Positions 10,200 through 21,897 are shown, counted from the stretch's first letter. The stretch: 64,000 bases of DNA from Budorcas taxicolor (GCF_023091745.1 NC_068933.1:23688001-23752000), one strand, 5' to 3'. Notes: generated by a model not told the origin, from the sequence alone. Numbers and translations: made by a program.

Positions 10200-10742
10200 C
10201 TGCCCACCAACATGTCCTTTGAAACTTGCCTTGCACACTCACCATAGCCAGTGAGATTGCTAAATCCCTTCCTAACTTACAGAAGTCTCTAGATTCCCCG
10301 GCCAAGGTGGTACTTGACAACCGACTGGCCCTGGATTATCTACTGGCAGAACAAGGAGGAATTTGTGCGGTTGCCAATAGTTCTTGTTACACTTAGGTTA
10401 ACACCTCTCCCCAGGTAGAAACCAACACTGAAAAAATTCAACAACAAATCACCTTCTCCAGCAGACAATTAACCATCAATCCTTGTTATTCAATATGGGC
10501 GGGGAAACTGAAAACTGGTTCTCTAGTTTGTTCTCTTGATCTAAGAGAAGAAGGTTTCCATTTTCCCATTACCCTCTTATCTTTTCAATCATCTTGATTT
10601 ACGTTATATTTTACCTAGTGCTTTGTTGTCTTCCATACTGTTGTAAACCTATAACTAAGACCTTTATGCTCAAGAAGGAGGCCTGAGACCAACAAGTTTA
10701 GAACCTTCCATTTTAGAAATAAAGAAATATGCTAAATTTTAA
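10200..10742 (+). pseudogene. ERV env transmembrane subunit, copy B
   Basis: A heptad-like helical stretch (KSLPNLQKSLDSPAKVVLDN, about 10262-10323) leads to GGIC and a C-x6-C loop, with Cys at 10364-10366 and 10385-10387. The residue after the second Cys is Tyr, where gamma-type env has a further Cys. A stop follows at 10394. Then comes the segment shared with copy A: pre-membrane region, hydrophobic span and cytoplasmic tail. Stops occur, so it is not functional. The SINE at 10743-10949 splits its 3' end. Confidence 0.68.
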
Positions 10743-10949
10743 CCCTCAGTCATGTCCAACTCTTTGCCACCCAATGGACTACAGCCCACCAGGCTCCTCT
10801 CTCCATGGGGATTCTCCAGGCAAGAATACTGGGGTAGGTTGCCATGCCCTCCTCCAGGGGATCTTCCCAACCCAGGGATCGAACCCAGGTCTCCCACATT
10901 GCAGGCAGATTCTTTGCTGACTGAGCCACCAGAGAAGCCCAAGAAATAG
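10743..10949 (-). mobile_element. Bov-tA SINE
   Basis: A full Bov-tA read on the - strand. A 20-base target-site duplication, AGAAATATGCTAAATTTTAA, is at 10723-10742 and 10950-10969. The duplicated site is part of the env-tail repeat, which shows it entered after the ERV. Confidence 0.95.
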
Positions 10950-11089
10950 AGAAATATGCTAAATTTTAATCCTGAAATTAACAAAAATATGCTGACCATG
11001 TATACCAGATTCTTATCCCTGCTTGAGTCTCTGATTATAATAGTCTTTTACTAGTCTTTAGCTCATGTTCCTCTAATCTACTTATTTAG
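10950..11089 (+). other. ERV 3' region, continuation of copy B
   Basis: Positions 10951-10990 resume the env-tail homology with copy A (8246-8290) after the SINE. The rest is AT-rich without a recognisable motif. Confidence 0.4.
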
Positions 11090-11883
11090 TTTGTTTCCTT
11101 TAGGGCACAACAGGATAATGGTACAGCAGGGATTCCAGCCACTCCTCGAAACAGACTCTGGAATAACAGCAGAAGTCACCCTGGGGCCCCTCAACAAGAT
11201 AGGGTGAGAGTTCCACGGCTCCAACTAGGTAGGGTCTGCAAGCTCCACGCTAACCTAAAGAAGCTACAGAAGACAGACTTTTGCCCTTCATCATCCCAAT
11301 AAAGATTTCTTGACATCCACATTGCTCAACAGAGATTTGAGGCAGGAAATAGATGGGCCCCAGGCTGAGCAGCTGAGATCTGTCCCCTGTGAACAGATAC
11401 TCCAGGATAAAGATAATGGAAGGAGCAAGGAGGAGCTGAGTCCTGCCTGGAGAGAAGATAAAGAGACCACATATTTCTCATTCTTGAGGTCAAGGAGACC
11501 TCCCAAACTACACAAAGACTTCTGCGCAAAAAGACTTCTCAGAGGTCAAAGAATACAGGGAGCACCAGAGCCTAATATGTTCTTCCCAGAAACCCTTGCA
11601 CTGGAATCCATTTTGGCTAAAAGATGTATATGCACAAGGAGACCCTGAAGTAGACCAAATATGGACTCAGAGCCAGGCAAGCAAGATGATTGGCCAAAGA
11701 ACTGCCCCGTATAAGTTATGTCAACTACCCTGAGGGCACAACCCCTTCTCTGAGCCTGCCTATGTATGTCCATCCACACATACTCTTTTTCCCTCTTAAC
11801 AAACACTTTGCTTCACTACCTCCGTCTCTTTGTCAAAATTCCTTTCTCCAAAGGAGATGACTCAGAGACTTGTAACTAGCCTT
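11090..11883 (+). mobile_element. Probable ERV 3' LTR-like tract
   Basis: The tract follows the env end and contains an inverted CCAAT box (ATTGG, 11689-11693), a TATA-like GTATAAGT at 11709-11716, and a pyrimidine-rich end with a degenerate poly(A) signal (CTTAACAAAC at about 11795). This order resembles U3-R of an LTR. It does not match the LTR-like segments at 275 and 9463, so it may belong to a different element. LTR ends (TG...CA) were not defined. Confidence 0.4.
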
Positions 11884-11985
11884 TGGCCCTTCTGGTCTAG
11901 TGGCAAGGATTTGGTACTCTCATTTCCATGGCCTGGCTTCAATCTCTGGTTGGGGAACTGAGATCCGGCTTGAAGCCACTGCAGG
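11884..11985 (+). mobile_element. CHR-type SINE head, tRNA-Glu-like
   Basis: The first about 75 bases closely follow tRNA-Glu(CUC): TGGTCTAGTGGCAAGGATTTGG, then a CTCTCA anticodon-loop region, then TTCAATCTCTGGTTGGGG. Mismatches in the stems and the ruminant SINE setting favour a truncated CHR SINE or tRNA pseudogene over a live tRNA gene. Confidence 0.7.
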
Positions 11986-11994
11986 TCAAAACCA

Positions 11995-12681
11995 CCTGAG
12001 ATCATTGCTACTTCTGTTCAACATAGTTTTGGAAGTCCTAGCCAATAGGACTTTGGAAGTCCTAGCCAATCAGACAAGAAAAAAGAAATAAAAGGAATCC
12101 GAGTAGGAAAAGTAAAACTGTCACTGTTTGCAGATCACATGATATTACACATAGAACATCTTAAAGATGCTACCAGAAAACTAGAGCTCAATGAATTCAG
12201 TTAAGTTGCAGGATACAAAATTAATACACAAATCTCTTGCAATCCTATACACTAACAATGAAAGATCAGAAAGAGCAATTAAGGAAACAATCCTACTGAC
12301 CATCACATCAAAAAGAATAAAATACTTATGAATAAACCTACTTAAGGAGGCAAAAGACCAGTACTCAGAAAACTATAAGATGTTGATGAAAGAAATCAAA
12401 CATGACACAAACAGATGGAAAGATGCACCATGTTCTTAGATTATAAGAATCAATATTGTCAAGATGTCTACACTACTCAAGGTAATCTATAAATTCAGTG
12501 CAATCCCTATCAAATTAACAATGGCATTTTTCACAGAACCAAAAGAAAAATCTTTAAATTTGTATGGAGATACAAAAGATCCTGAATAGCCAAAGCAATC
12601 CAAAGAAACACAGAGCTGGAGGAAGCAGACTTCCTATTTCAGACTATACTAACAAAGCTACAGTAATCAAAATATTATAGT
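11995..12681 (+). mobile_element. L1 LINE, ORF2 middle part
   Basis: Translation gives L1 ORF2 reverse-transcriptase features: KLSLFADHMILH (the FADD motif mutated to FADH) near 12110-12150, then RKLELNEFS, and later GIFHRTKRKIFKFVWRYKR. Stops occur throughout. It continues after the BovB insertion at 14213. Confidence 0.88.
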
Positions 12682-14212
12682 ACCTGAAGCCAGATATCCT
12701 GAAGCATGAAGTCAAGTGGGCCTTAGGAAGCATTACTACGAATAAAGCTAGTGGAGGTGATGGAATTCCAGCTGAGCTATTTCAAATCCTAAAAGACGAT
12801 GCTGTTAAAGTACTGCACTCAATATGCAGGAAATTTGGAAAACTCAGCAGTGGCCACAGGACTGGAAAAGATCAGTTTTTCATTTCAACCCCAAAGAAAG
12901 GCAATGCCAAAGAAGGTTCAAACTATGGCACAACTGTACTCTTTTCACATGCCAGCAAAGTATTGCTCAAAATCCTTCAAGCTAAGCTTCAACAGTACAT
13001 GGATCAAGAACTTCCAGATGTAGGTAGGCTGGATTTAGAAAGGGCAGAGGAAACAGAGATCAAATTGCCAACATCCACTGGATCATAGAAAAAGCGAGGG
13101 AATTTCAGAAAAACATATACTTCTGCTTTATTGACTATGCTAAAGCCTTTAACTGTGTGGATCACAACAAACTGTGGAAAATTCTTAAAAAGATGGGAAT
13201 ACCAGACCTCCTTACCTGTCTCCTGAGTAACCTGTATGCAGGTCAAGAAACAATAGTTAGGACTAGACATGGAACAACAGACTGGTTCATAATTAGGAAA
13301 GGAGTATGTCAAGGCTATGTATTACCACCTTGATTATTTAACTTCTATGCATAGTACATCATGCAAAAGGCCAGGCTGGATGAATCATAAGCTGGAATCA
13401 AGATTGCCGGGAGAAATATCAATAACCTCAGATATGTAGATGCAACCACTTTAATGGCAGAAAGTGAAGAGTAACTAAAATACCTCTTAATTAAAGTGAA
13501 GAGGAGAGTGAAAAAGCTGGCTTAAAACTCAACAGTCAGAAAACGAAGATCATGACATCTGGTCCCACCACTTCATGGCAAATAGATGAGAAAAAAGAAA
13601 CAGTGACAGATTTTCTTTTCTTGGGCTCCAAAATCACTGAAGATGGTAACTGTACCCATAAAATGAAGATGCTTGCTCCTTACAAGAAAAGCTGTGACAA
13701 ACCTAGACAGCATATTAAAAAGGAGAGATATCACTTTACCAACAAAGGTTCATATAGTCAAAGCTGTGGTTTTTCCAGTAGTCATGTATGGATGTGCGAG
13801 ATGGACCATAAAGAAGGCTGAGTGCTGAAAAATTGGTGCTTTTGAACTGTGATGCTGGAGAAGACTCTTGAAAGTCGTTTGGACAGCAAGGAGATCAAAC
13901 CAGTCAATCGTAAAGGAAATCAACCCTGAATATTCATTGGAAGGACTGATATTGAAGCTGAAACTCCAATACTTTGGCTACCTGATGCGAAGAGCTGACT
14001 CACTGAAAAAGATCCTAATGCTGGGAAAGATGGAGGGCAGGAAGAGAAGGGGATGACAGAGGCTGAAATGGTTGGATGGCATCACTAACTCAGTTGTCAT
14101 GAGTTTGAGCAAATTCTGGGAGATAGTGAAGTACAGGAAAGCCTAGCGTGCTGCAGTCCATGGGGTCACAGAGTTGGACATGACTGAGCGATTGAACAAC
14201 AATGAACAACAA
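12682..14212 (+). mobile_element. BovB LINE (RTE), 5'-truncated, inside L1
   Basis: Reads as BovB ORF2 from CEVKW/ASGGDGIP-type sequence through the RT palm to the 3' end (gagcgattgaacaacaatgaac). The catalytic site at 13433-13444 is YVDA instead of YADD, so an active-site Asp is lost. Frameshifts and stops are numerous. It splits one L1: the L1 sequence before (agtaatcaaaatattatag) and after (actggcacaaaaacag) is continuous in the L1 consensus order. Confidence 0.93.
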
Positions 14213-15925
14213 AAACTGGCACAAAAACAGAAGTACAGATCAATGGAATAGGATACAAAACCTAGACATAAACCCCACACGCATACATGTCTAAGTTGCT
14301 AAGTTGTGTCTGACTCTTTGTGACCCTATGGATGGTAGCCCACCAGGCTCCTCTGTCCATGGAATTTCCCAGGCAAGAATACTGGAGCGGGTTGCTATTT
14401 CCTCCTCCAGGAGATCTTCCTGACCCAGGGATCGAACTCGAGTTTCCTGCATTGGCAGGCGGAATATTTACCACTGAGCCACCTGGGAAGCTGAATAAAC
14501 ACCGCAACCACGGTCAATTAATCTATGACAAAGGAGCCAAGAATAGACAATGGAAAAAAAAGACAGTCTCTTCAATAAATGATGCTGGAAACTCTGAACA
14601 GCTATATGTAAAAGAATGAAGTTAGAAAATTCTCTAACACTCTACACAAAAATAAACTCAAAATGGGTTAAAGACCTAAATGTAAGGCCAGATACTATAA
14701 CCCTTAGAAGGAAATGTAGGCAGAACACTTTCTGACTTAAATCACAGGAAGATCTTTTTGGATTCATCCCCTAGAGTAATAAAAATAGACAAAAATAAAC
14801 AAATGGGACCTAATTAAAATTTCTGCACAGCAAAGGAAACCATAAATAAAATGAAAAAGACAAACCAAAGAATGGGAGAAAATATTTACAAATGAAGCAA
14901 TGGACAAGGGATTAACTTTCAAAATAAACAGCTCAGGAGGCTTAATAGCATCAAAAACAAACTATCCAATCAAAAAATAAGCAAAAGACCTAAATAGACA
15001 TTTCTCCAAAGAAGACATACAGATGGCCAAGAGGCACATGAAAAGATATTCAACATCACGAATTATTAGAGAAATGCAAAGCAAAACTCCAATGAGATAT
15101 CACCTCACACCAGTCAAAATTACCATCAGCAAAATATCCACAAACAATAAATGCTGGAGAGGATATGGAGAACAGGGAACACTCCTTCACTATCAGTAGG
15201 AATGTAAATTGGTACAGCCACTATGAAGAACAGGAAGGAGGTTCCTTAAAAAACTAAAAATAGAGCTACCATATGACCCTGCGATTCCACTCCTGGGCAT
15301 ATATCCAGAGAAAAACAGTCCAAATGGATACATGCACCCCAGTATTCATTGTAGCACTATTTACAATAGCCAAGACATGGAAGCAACATAAATGTCCATC
15401 AACAGAGGAATGAATACAGAAAACGTTGTACACGTACACAACAGAATATTATTCAACCATTAAAAAGAATGAAATGATGCCCTTTACAGCAAGCAACATG
15501 AATGGACCTAGAAATTGTTATCTGAGTGAACTAAGACAGAGAAAGAGCAACATCATATGACAGCCCTTATATACAGAATCTAAAAAGAAATGATACAAAT
15601 GAACTTATTTACAAAACAAAAACAGACTCACAGACTTAGGAAAAAAAACAGCTTATGGTTATAGGGTGAAGGGGGAAAGGAATAGTTAGGGAGTTTGAGA
15701 TCAGCATGTACACACTGCTATATTTAAAATGGATAACCAACAAGGACCTACTATAGAGCAAGGGAACTCTGCTCAATGTTATGCGGCAGCCTGGATGGGA
15801 GGGGCTTTAGGGAAGAATGGATACATACGTATGGCTGAGTCCCTCTACACTACACCTGAAACTATCACACCATTGTTAATTGGCTATGTTCTAATATAAA
15901 ATAAAAAGCTTACCAAAAACCAAAA
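14213..15925 (+). mobile_element. L1 LINE, ORF2 3' end and 3' UTR
   Basis: Resumes the L1 split by BovB. Recognisable blocks include gccaagaatagacaatgg, the ctcacaccagtcaaaat block (about 15105-15120), accatatgaccctgcgattcc (15269) and the tail acctgaaactatcacaccattgt, ending in a short A-run at about 15920. Many stops. A Bov-tA is nested at 14284-14494. Confidence 0.93.
14284..14494 (-). mobile_element. Bov-tA SINE inside L1
   Basis: Read on the - strand: cagtcgtgtctgactctttg-type BOV-A end first on the +, the complement of the tRNA-like head last (ccactgagccacctgggaag). The target duplication is imperfect (aaaccccac-gca versus aaacaccgcaac), so boundaries are approximate. Confidence 0.9.
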
Positions 15926-15929
15926 AAAA

Positions 15930-16335
15930 AAAAGAAACCTCTCTAATGCTATACATAAAAATAAACTAAAAATGGATTAAAGAACTAAATATAAGACCAG
16001 CTACTATAAAACTTTCATAGGAAAACATAAGCAGAACACCCTTTGACATAAATCACAGCAATATCTTTTTGAATTCTCTTGCTAGACTAATGAAAATTAA
16101 GACAAAATAAATGAGACCTAGTTAAACGTAAAAGCTTTTGCACAACAAAGAAAACCATAACACAGTGAAAAGTCAGCCCACAGATCGGGAAAAAATATTT
16201 TTAAACAAAGACACCAATAAGGAATTAATCTCCAAAATATAAAAACAGGTTTTATAGGCTCAATATTAAAAAAAAAAAAAGAAACAAGACAATAAAAAAT
16301 GAAAAGAAGATCAAAATAGACTCTTCTCCAAAGTG
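15930..16335 (+). mobile_element. L1 LINE, second ORF2 3' fragment
   Basis: Repeats the L1 section already seen at 14625-15010 (acataaaaataaactaaaaatgg, agaccagctactataaaac, cagcaatatctttttgaat), so it is a separate L1 copy in the same direction. It stops at tctccaaag where the SNRPD1 pseudogene begins. Confidence 0.85.
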
Positions 16336-16339
16336 CACA

Positions 16340-17035
16340 TAAAGGGAGTGTTTCGAGCTATTCCTACTCCCAGGCAGTCAGCACTTGGTGGTCAGGTTTT
16401 GTGCACTGCGGGTCGAAGGGGTGAGGGTGCCGCTAGGATGAAGCTCATGAGATTTCTGATGAAGCTGAGCCATGAAAGTGTAACCACTGAATCAAAGAAG
16501 GGAACACAGGCCCGTGGAACAATCGCAGGTGTAGATGTCCGCAGGAACACACCCCTGAAAGCAGTGAAAACGGCCCTGAAGAACAGAGAACCTGTACAAC
16601 TGGAAACACTATTTGAGGAAATAATATTCAATATTTTATTCTGCCAGTTTACCTCTGGATAGACTACTCATAGATGTGGCACCAAAGATGAAATCTAAGA
16701 AAATGGGAGTTGTTGCAGGAAGACCGAGGCAGAGGAAGAGGGGGTCCTAGGTGATAAGACTACTGCTTCAAAGTAGTAGGGGTAGAAGACTGACTACATG
16801 ACAGAGGAAGAATATGAGACCAGGCAGAAGAATTTGGAGCCCTAAGCGAGAACGTCTCTGGAGGTTACTGTTTCAGAGTGGTGGATGTTCAAGTTGCATT
16901 ACAGGCTTTGTTTGTTTGCAGCAGTTTTTATTAAACACAAGTGCATCACAGAGCTCTCTATTGACCATATCATATTGTTTTAATAGTTCATATATATATT
17001 CATGGTATCAATACAATAAAAGGTAAACATTACTA
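16340..17035 (+). pseudogene. SNRPD1 (pseudogene): Processed pseudogene of SNRPD1 (Sm-D1)
   Basis: The relic CDS starts at the ATG 16438 and ends at TAA 16755-16757. The N-terminal frame reads MKLMRFLMKLSHESVTTESK, then GTIAGVD and LKNREPVQLETL, which is the Sm-fold of the spliceosomal core protein SmD1. A frameshift follows after EPVQLETL. The Arg-Gly-rich C-terminal tail is shortened and out of frame (aggcagaggaagagggggtcc), and its last Arg codon has become TGA. There is 5' UTR-like sequence before (gctattcctactcccagg) and a 3' UTR with AATAAA at about 17012. The lack of introns and the L1 setting mark it as L1-mediated retrocopy. A clear poly(A) tail is not visible. Confidence 0.94.
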
Positions 17036-17074
17036 CCAGGCGATCCCACAGTAATTCCAATCATAGATTAGGCT

Positions 17075-17912
17075 TTAAAAAATTTTTTTGGAACTAAAAT
17101 ATTTCTTGTATATATGTATTTTAATTTATTTATTTTCAGTTCAGTCGTTCAGTCATGTCCGACTCTTTGCCACCCTGTGAACCGCAGCACGCCAGGCCTC
17201 CCTGTCCATCACCAACTCCCACAGTTCACCCAAACCCATGTCCATTGAGTCAGTGATGCCATCCAACCATCTCATCCTCTGCTGTCCCCTTCTCATCCTG
17301 CCCTCAATCTTTCCCAGCATCAGGGTCTTTTCAAATGAGTAATTAGAGGCTAATTACTTTACAATATTGTAGTGGTTTTTGCCATACATTGACATGAATC
17401 TGCCACAGGTGTACATGTGTTCCCCATCCTGAACCTCCCTCCCACCTCCCTTCCCATCCCATCCCCCTGGGTCATCCCAGCACACCAGCCTGGAGCACCC
17501 TGTCTCATGCATCGAACCTGGACTGGCGATCTGTTTCACATATGATACTATATATCTTTCAATGCTATTCTCTCAAATCATACCCTCACCTTCTCCCACA
17601 GAGTCCAAAAGACTGTTCTACATATCTGTGTCTCTTTTGCTGTCTCACATATAGGGTCATCATTACCATCTTTCTAAATTCCATATATATGTGTTAGTAT
17701 ACTGTATTGGTGTTTTTCTTTCTGGCTTCTGTATAATAGGCTCCAGTTTCATCCACCTCATTAGAACTGATCCAAATGTATTCTTTTTAATGGCTGAGTA
17801 ATACTCCATTGTGTATATGTACCACAGCTTTCTTATCCATTCGTCTGCTGATGGACATCTAGGTGGCTTCCATGTCCTGGCTATTATAAACAGTGCTGCA
17901 ATGAATTTCTTT
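17075..17912 (-). mobile_element. L1 LINE 3' end, antisense
   Basis: Reads as artiodactyl L1 3' end on the - strand: the + strand shows ggctaattactttacaatattg, cctccctcccacctccctt and ggctgagtaatactccattg. Because the L1 3' end lies at lower coordinates here, it is opposite in direction to the surrounding L1 copies. A BovB tail is inserted at 17138-17339. Confidence 0.92.
17138..17339 (-). mobile_element. BovB 3' tail, antisense, inside L1
   Basis: Starts on the + with ttcagttcagtcgttcagtc, the complement of the BovB terminal tandem repeat, and runs to gtcttttcaaatgag. The L1 sequence on both sides (ttaatttatttatttt and aattagaggctaattac) is continuous without it. Confidence 0.9.
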
Positions 17913-18224
17913 TATGAATGTATATAGAATATACACCTTTTTATTTCACATGCACTGATGCATTTTATTGTTTTAACTTGACTCCATTCTATAAGTGTAG
18001 TAAGTGGAACCTTATTACAAGTGAAATAAGTTCTTTTTGGTATTTTAGAAATTGAAGTCCTATGGAATGAGGTCTAAAATGGATTCTCCTTTCCTGAGTT
18101 TTGTTTCATGAAAACTTACTTTCTAAGAAAAAGGTGATGTTCATCATCTAATTAAGGAGTCATTGATTTTTGTTGTCATTGTTAGTTTTTGGCTTTGGGG
18201 ATTTTTTTGGTTTACTTTTTTTTT
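17913..18224. other. Unassigned stretch
   Basis: AT-rich sequence without an open frame of interest, between the antisense L1 and a CHR SINE. Nothing recognised. Confidence 0.3.
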
Positions 18225-18331
18225 TGACCACTGCATGGAACATGAGATCCTAGTTCCCTGACCAGGGATCAAACCCATGCCCCCTGTATTTGAAGTGCAG
18301 AGTCTTAACCACTGGACTGCTGGTGAAGTAC
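18225..18331 (-). mobile_element. CHR-type SINE
   Basis: Complement of the tRNA-like head and body: tgagatcctagttccctgac, cagggatcaaacccatgcc, cttaaccactggactgctgg. Partly diverged, with no clear target duplication. Confidence 0.85.
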
Positions 18332-18355
18332 CTATTTCACTCTAATAGGTTTGCA

Positions 18356-18478
18356 ATATGGCAACCCACTCCAGTGTTCTTGCCTGGAGAATCCCAGGGA
18401 CGGGGGAGCCTAGTGGGCTGCCGTCTCTGGGGTCGCACAGAGTCGGACACGACTGAAGCGACTTAGCAGCAGCAGAAG
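18356..18478 (+). mobile_element. BOV-A monomer
   Basis: A single BOV-A unit (tggcaacccactccagtgtt to cttagcagcagcagaag), the second half of a BOV-A2. The first monomer is missing, so it is 5'-truncated. Confidence 0.9.
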
Positions 18479-18705
18479 TTGAAACTATAAATAACGCTCA
18501 CTAGATTATCTGTTGTGACCAGTGTTGAAACCTGTAAATACAGAATGTACTATCATTGGCTCCTTTATCAAATACTTTAACAAGTAGTCCTTTAAGAACA
18601 AAAGGGAAAAGACCTTATTTGCCAGCAAAATTGGATTCTTTCCAATCATTAGTAAGGATTTTTAAAATTGTTTTAATTGGTTAGATTTAGAGAAAATTGT
18701 TTTTT

Positions 18706-18906
18706 GTTTAGTCACTAAGTCGTTTCTCTTTTGCGACCCCATGGACTGTGGCCCACCAGACTCCACTGTCCATGGGATCTCCCAGCCAAGAATGCTGGAG
18801 TGGGTTGCCATTTCCTTCTCTAGAGGATCTTTCCAACCCAGGGAACAAATCTTCATCTCCTGCACTGGCACATGGGTTCTCTACCACTAAGCCACATGGG
18901 GAGCCC
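18706..18906 (-). mobile_element. Bov-tA SINE
   Basis: Read on the - strand: gtcactaagtcgtttctctt to ctaccactaagccacatggg on the +. Full-length but diverged. Confidence 0.9.
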
Positions 18907-19489
18907 TAGAGAAAAATACCGCTCAGTATATAGTTTCTTACAAAGTTTACTACTGTTTGTTTATAAACTAAGGAAGGAAACCTATCTGAGGATTGGAATG
19001 AACTAGATTCTGTATTTTCATTTAATCATATACGTGGGTTTGTTTGTTAATGAGAAGGAAAAGTTCACCAAGATTGTTAACCAAAAAAGGAAGTACAGGC
19101 CTTGTAGGGAATTACGTAAATTGACATAGCAACAGCATTTACATGTGGTATGCATATATGTATCTCATTCTTTTCCATCCTCTTGGTGCTCCTAGTAACT
19201 GAATGCAAACAGAAGGTAAGAGAACCCAGTGATACATCAAGATGGAAAGATTTGATGGGGACAAACAGAAAAGAACAAGTAGTGAATAAACATGAGAAGA
19301 CTCCTGCCCTCTTGGAGCTTATAGGCTAAAAGGCAAATGGTGTTAGATACACACTGATATGTAATTGCCAATTGTGAATACTTTGATAAGGAATACTTTC
19401 TGATAACCTGTCTGTTAAAAAAACAGTGGAAGCTCATTTTAAGTCAAATGCCAATAACAAAGGATTCTTAACTCTGGGGGGAGAAAAGA
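18907..19489. other. Unassigned stretch
   Basis: No gene seen. A section around 19300-19330 (ctcctgccctcttggagctt) resembles a block common in old mammalian interspersed repeats, but I cannot name the family with confidence. Confidence 0.25.
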
Positions 19490-20625
19490 AGATGTACAAA
19501 TGGCCAAAAAGCACATGAAAAGATGCTCAATATTGCCAATTATTAGAGAAATGCAAATCAAAACTACAATGAGTTATCACCTCACACCAGTCAGAATGGA
19601 CATCATCAAAGAGTCTATCAACAATAAATGCTGGAGAGGTGTGAAGAGAACCTTCCTACAATGCTGGTGGGAATGTAAATCAGGACAACCATTATGGAGA
19701 ATAGTACTGAGGTTCCTTAAAAATTAAAAATACAACTACCATATCATCCAGCAATCCCACTCCTGGGCATGTATCTGGAGAAAACCATAATTCGAAAAAC
19801 TACACGCATGCCTATGTGCACAGCAGCACTATTTTCAATGGCCAAGCCATGAAAGCAACCTACCTGTCCATCAGCAGAGGAATGGATAAAGGTGGCATAT
19901 ATACAAGCCAGTATTCAGCTCAGTTCAGTCACTCAGTTGTGTCCGACTCTGTGCGACCCCATGAATAGCAGCACGCCAGGCCTCCCTGTCCATCACCAAC
20001 TCCCGGAGTTCACTCAGACTCACGACCATCGGGTCAGTGATACCATCCACCCATCTCATCCTCTGTCGTCCCCTTCTCCTCCTGCCCCCAATCTCTCCCA
20101 GCATCAGAGTCTTTTCCAATTAGTCAACTCTTTGCATTAGGTGGCCAAAGTACTGGAGTTTTACTCACCCATAAAACAGAATGAAATAACACCATTTGCA
20201 GCAATATCAATAGACCTAGAAATAACATATTAAATGAAGTAAATCAGATGAATATCCTATGATATCACTTCCATGTGGAATCTACAAAAATGATACAGAT
20301 GAACTTATTAACAAAACAGAAACTGACTCACAGACTTCAAAAACAAATGTATGGTTACCAAAGGTGAAAGGTGCAGGGAAGGGATAAACTAGGAGCTTGA
20401 GATTAACACATACACTGTTACACTACATATATTATTAAGAAAGATAACCAACAAGGACTTATTGTATAGCACAAGGAACTCTACTCAATATTCCTTAATA
20501 CCTTACACAGGAAAAGAAACTGAAAAAGAAAGTATATATATCTAACTGAATTACTTTGCTGTACACCTGAAATTAACACAACACTGTAAATCAACTATAG
20601 TCCAATCTAAAATTAAATTTAAAAG
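19490..20625 (+). mobile_element. L1 LINE 3' part
   Basis: L1 ORF2 C-terminal region (tgagttatcacctcacacca, aataaatgctggagagg, caatcccactcctgggcat) through the 3' UTR (tgtacacctgaaattaacac) to an A-rich end near 20600. A BovB tail is nested at 19917-20158. Orientation is +, as in the neighbouring L1 copies. Confidence 0.92.
19917..20158 (-). mobile_element. BovB 3' fragment, antisense, inside L1
   Basis: Begins on the + with cagctcagttcagtcactca and ends gccaaagtactggagttt. The L1 frame resumes at once (actcacccataaaacag), so this is an insertion. Confidence 0.92.
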
Positions 20626-21897
20626 GAAAAATGGACTAAATATCAAAATGTAAGGCCAGATACTATAAAACTCTTAGAGGAAAACATAGGCAGAACACTG
20701 TGACATAACTGCAGCAATATCTTTTTGAATCCACCTTCTAAAGTAACGAAAATAAAAACAAAATAAACAAACAGAATCTAATTAAACTTAAAAGTTTTTG
20801 CACAGCAAAGGAAACCAAAACAAAATGAAAAGACAAGTCATAAAAGGGGAGAAAACATTTGCAAATAGAGCAACTGACCAAAGATTAATCTCCAAAGTAT
20901 ATAAATAGCTCATGTAGCTCAATTAAAAAAAAAAACAATCAGAAAACGGGCAGATCTCAGTAGACATTTCTCCAAAGAAGATATATAGATGGTTGAAAAG
21001 CACAGTAAAAGATATTCAACATCAGTAATTATTAATATTAGACAAATGCAGATCAAAACTACAATGGGGTATCACCTCACACCAGTTAGAATGACCATCA
21101 TCAAAAAGTCCACAAACAATAAATGCTGGAGAGGGTGTGAAGAGAAGGGACCCTTCTTACACTGTTGGTGGGTATGTAAATTGGTACAGCTGCTATGGAG
21201 AACAGTACGGCAATTTCTTGAAAACTAAAAATAGAGCTAGCATACGATCTAGCAATCCCATTCCTGGGCATATATCTAGAGAAAACCAACATTCAAAAAG
21301 ACACATACACCCAGTGTTCACTGCAGCACTATTTACAATAACCAGGATGTGGAAGCAACCTAAATATCCATCAACAGAGGCGTGGATAAATAAGATGTGG
21401 TATGTATATACAATGGTTTATTACTCAGCCATAACAAGAATGAAATAATACCATTTGAAGCAACATAAACAGACCTGGAGATTGTCATCCTGAGTAAAGT
21501 CAGACAGAAAAAGACAAATATCATGATATCACTTATACGTGGAATCAAAAAAGAAAAGCTACTTATCTACAAACACAAAATGAGTGTTACAGATGTAGAA
21601 AATGAGCTTATGGTTACCAGGAGGGTAAAGGGTGGAAGGAAAAATTGGAAGATTGAGATTGACGTATACACACTATATGTAAATACAGATAACTATGTAA
21701 ATACTATATGTAAAATAGGTAACTAATAAGGACCTATCATATAGCACAGGAAACTCTACTCAGTATTCTGTAACGGCCTATATGGAAAAAGAATCAAAAG
21801 AGAGTGGATATATGTGTACATATAACAGATTCACTTGGCTGTACACTTGAAACAACACTGTAAATAAACCATACTCTAATAAAAAATTTTTTAAAAA
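20626..21897 (+). mobile_element. L1 LINE 3' part, further copy
   Basis: Again begins in late ORF2 (tggactaaatatcaaaatg) and runs to an A-rich tail (aataaaaaattttttaaaaa). It repeats the same L1 section as 14640-15920 and 19490-20600, in the same direction. Recognisable blocks are ggcagaacac, ctggagagggtgtgaagag and cactgcagcactatttacaa. Confidence 0.92.

Noticed and set aside
10009..10320. 103-codon frame on the - strand
   Set aside because: It lies antisense to the ERV env region and shows no domain; a shadow.
11884..11960. Functional tRNA-Glu gene
   Set aside because: Stem mismatches and the SINE context make a live tRNA unlikely.
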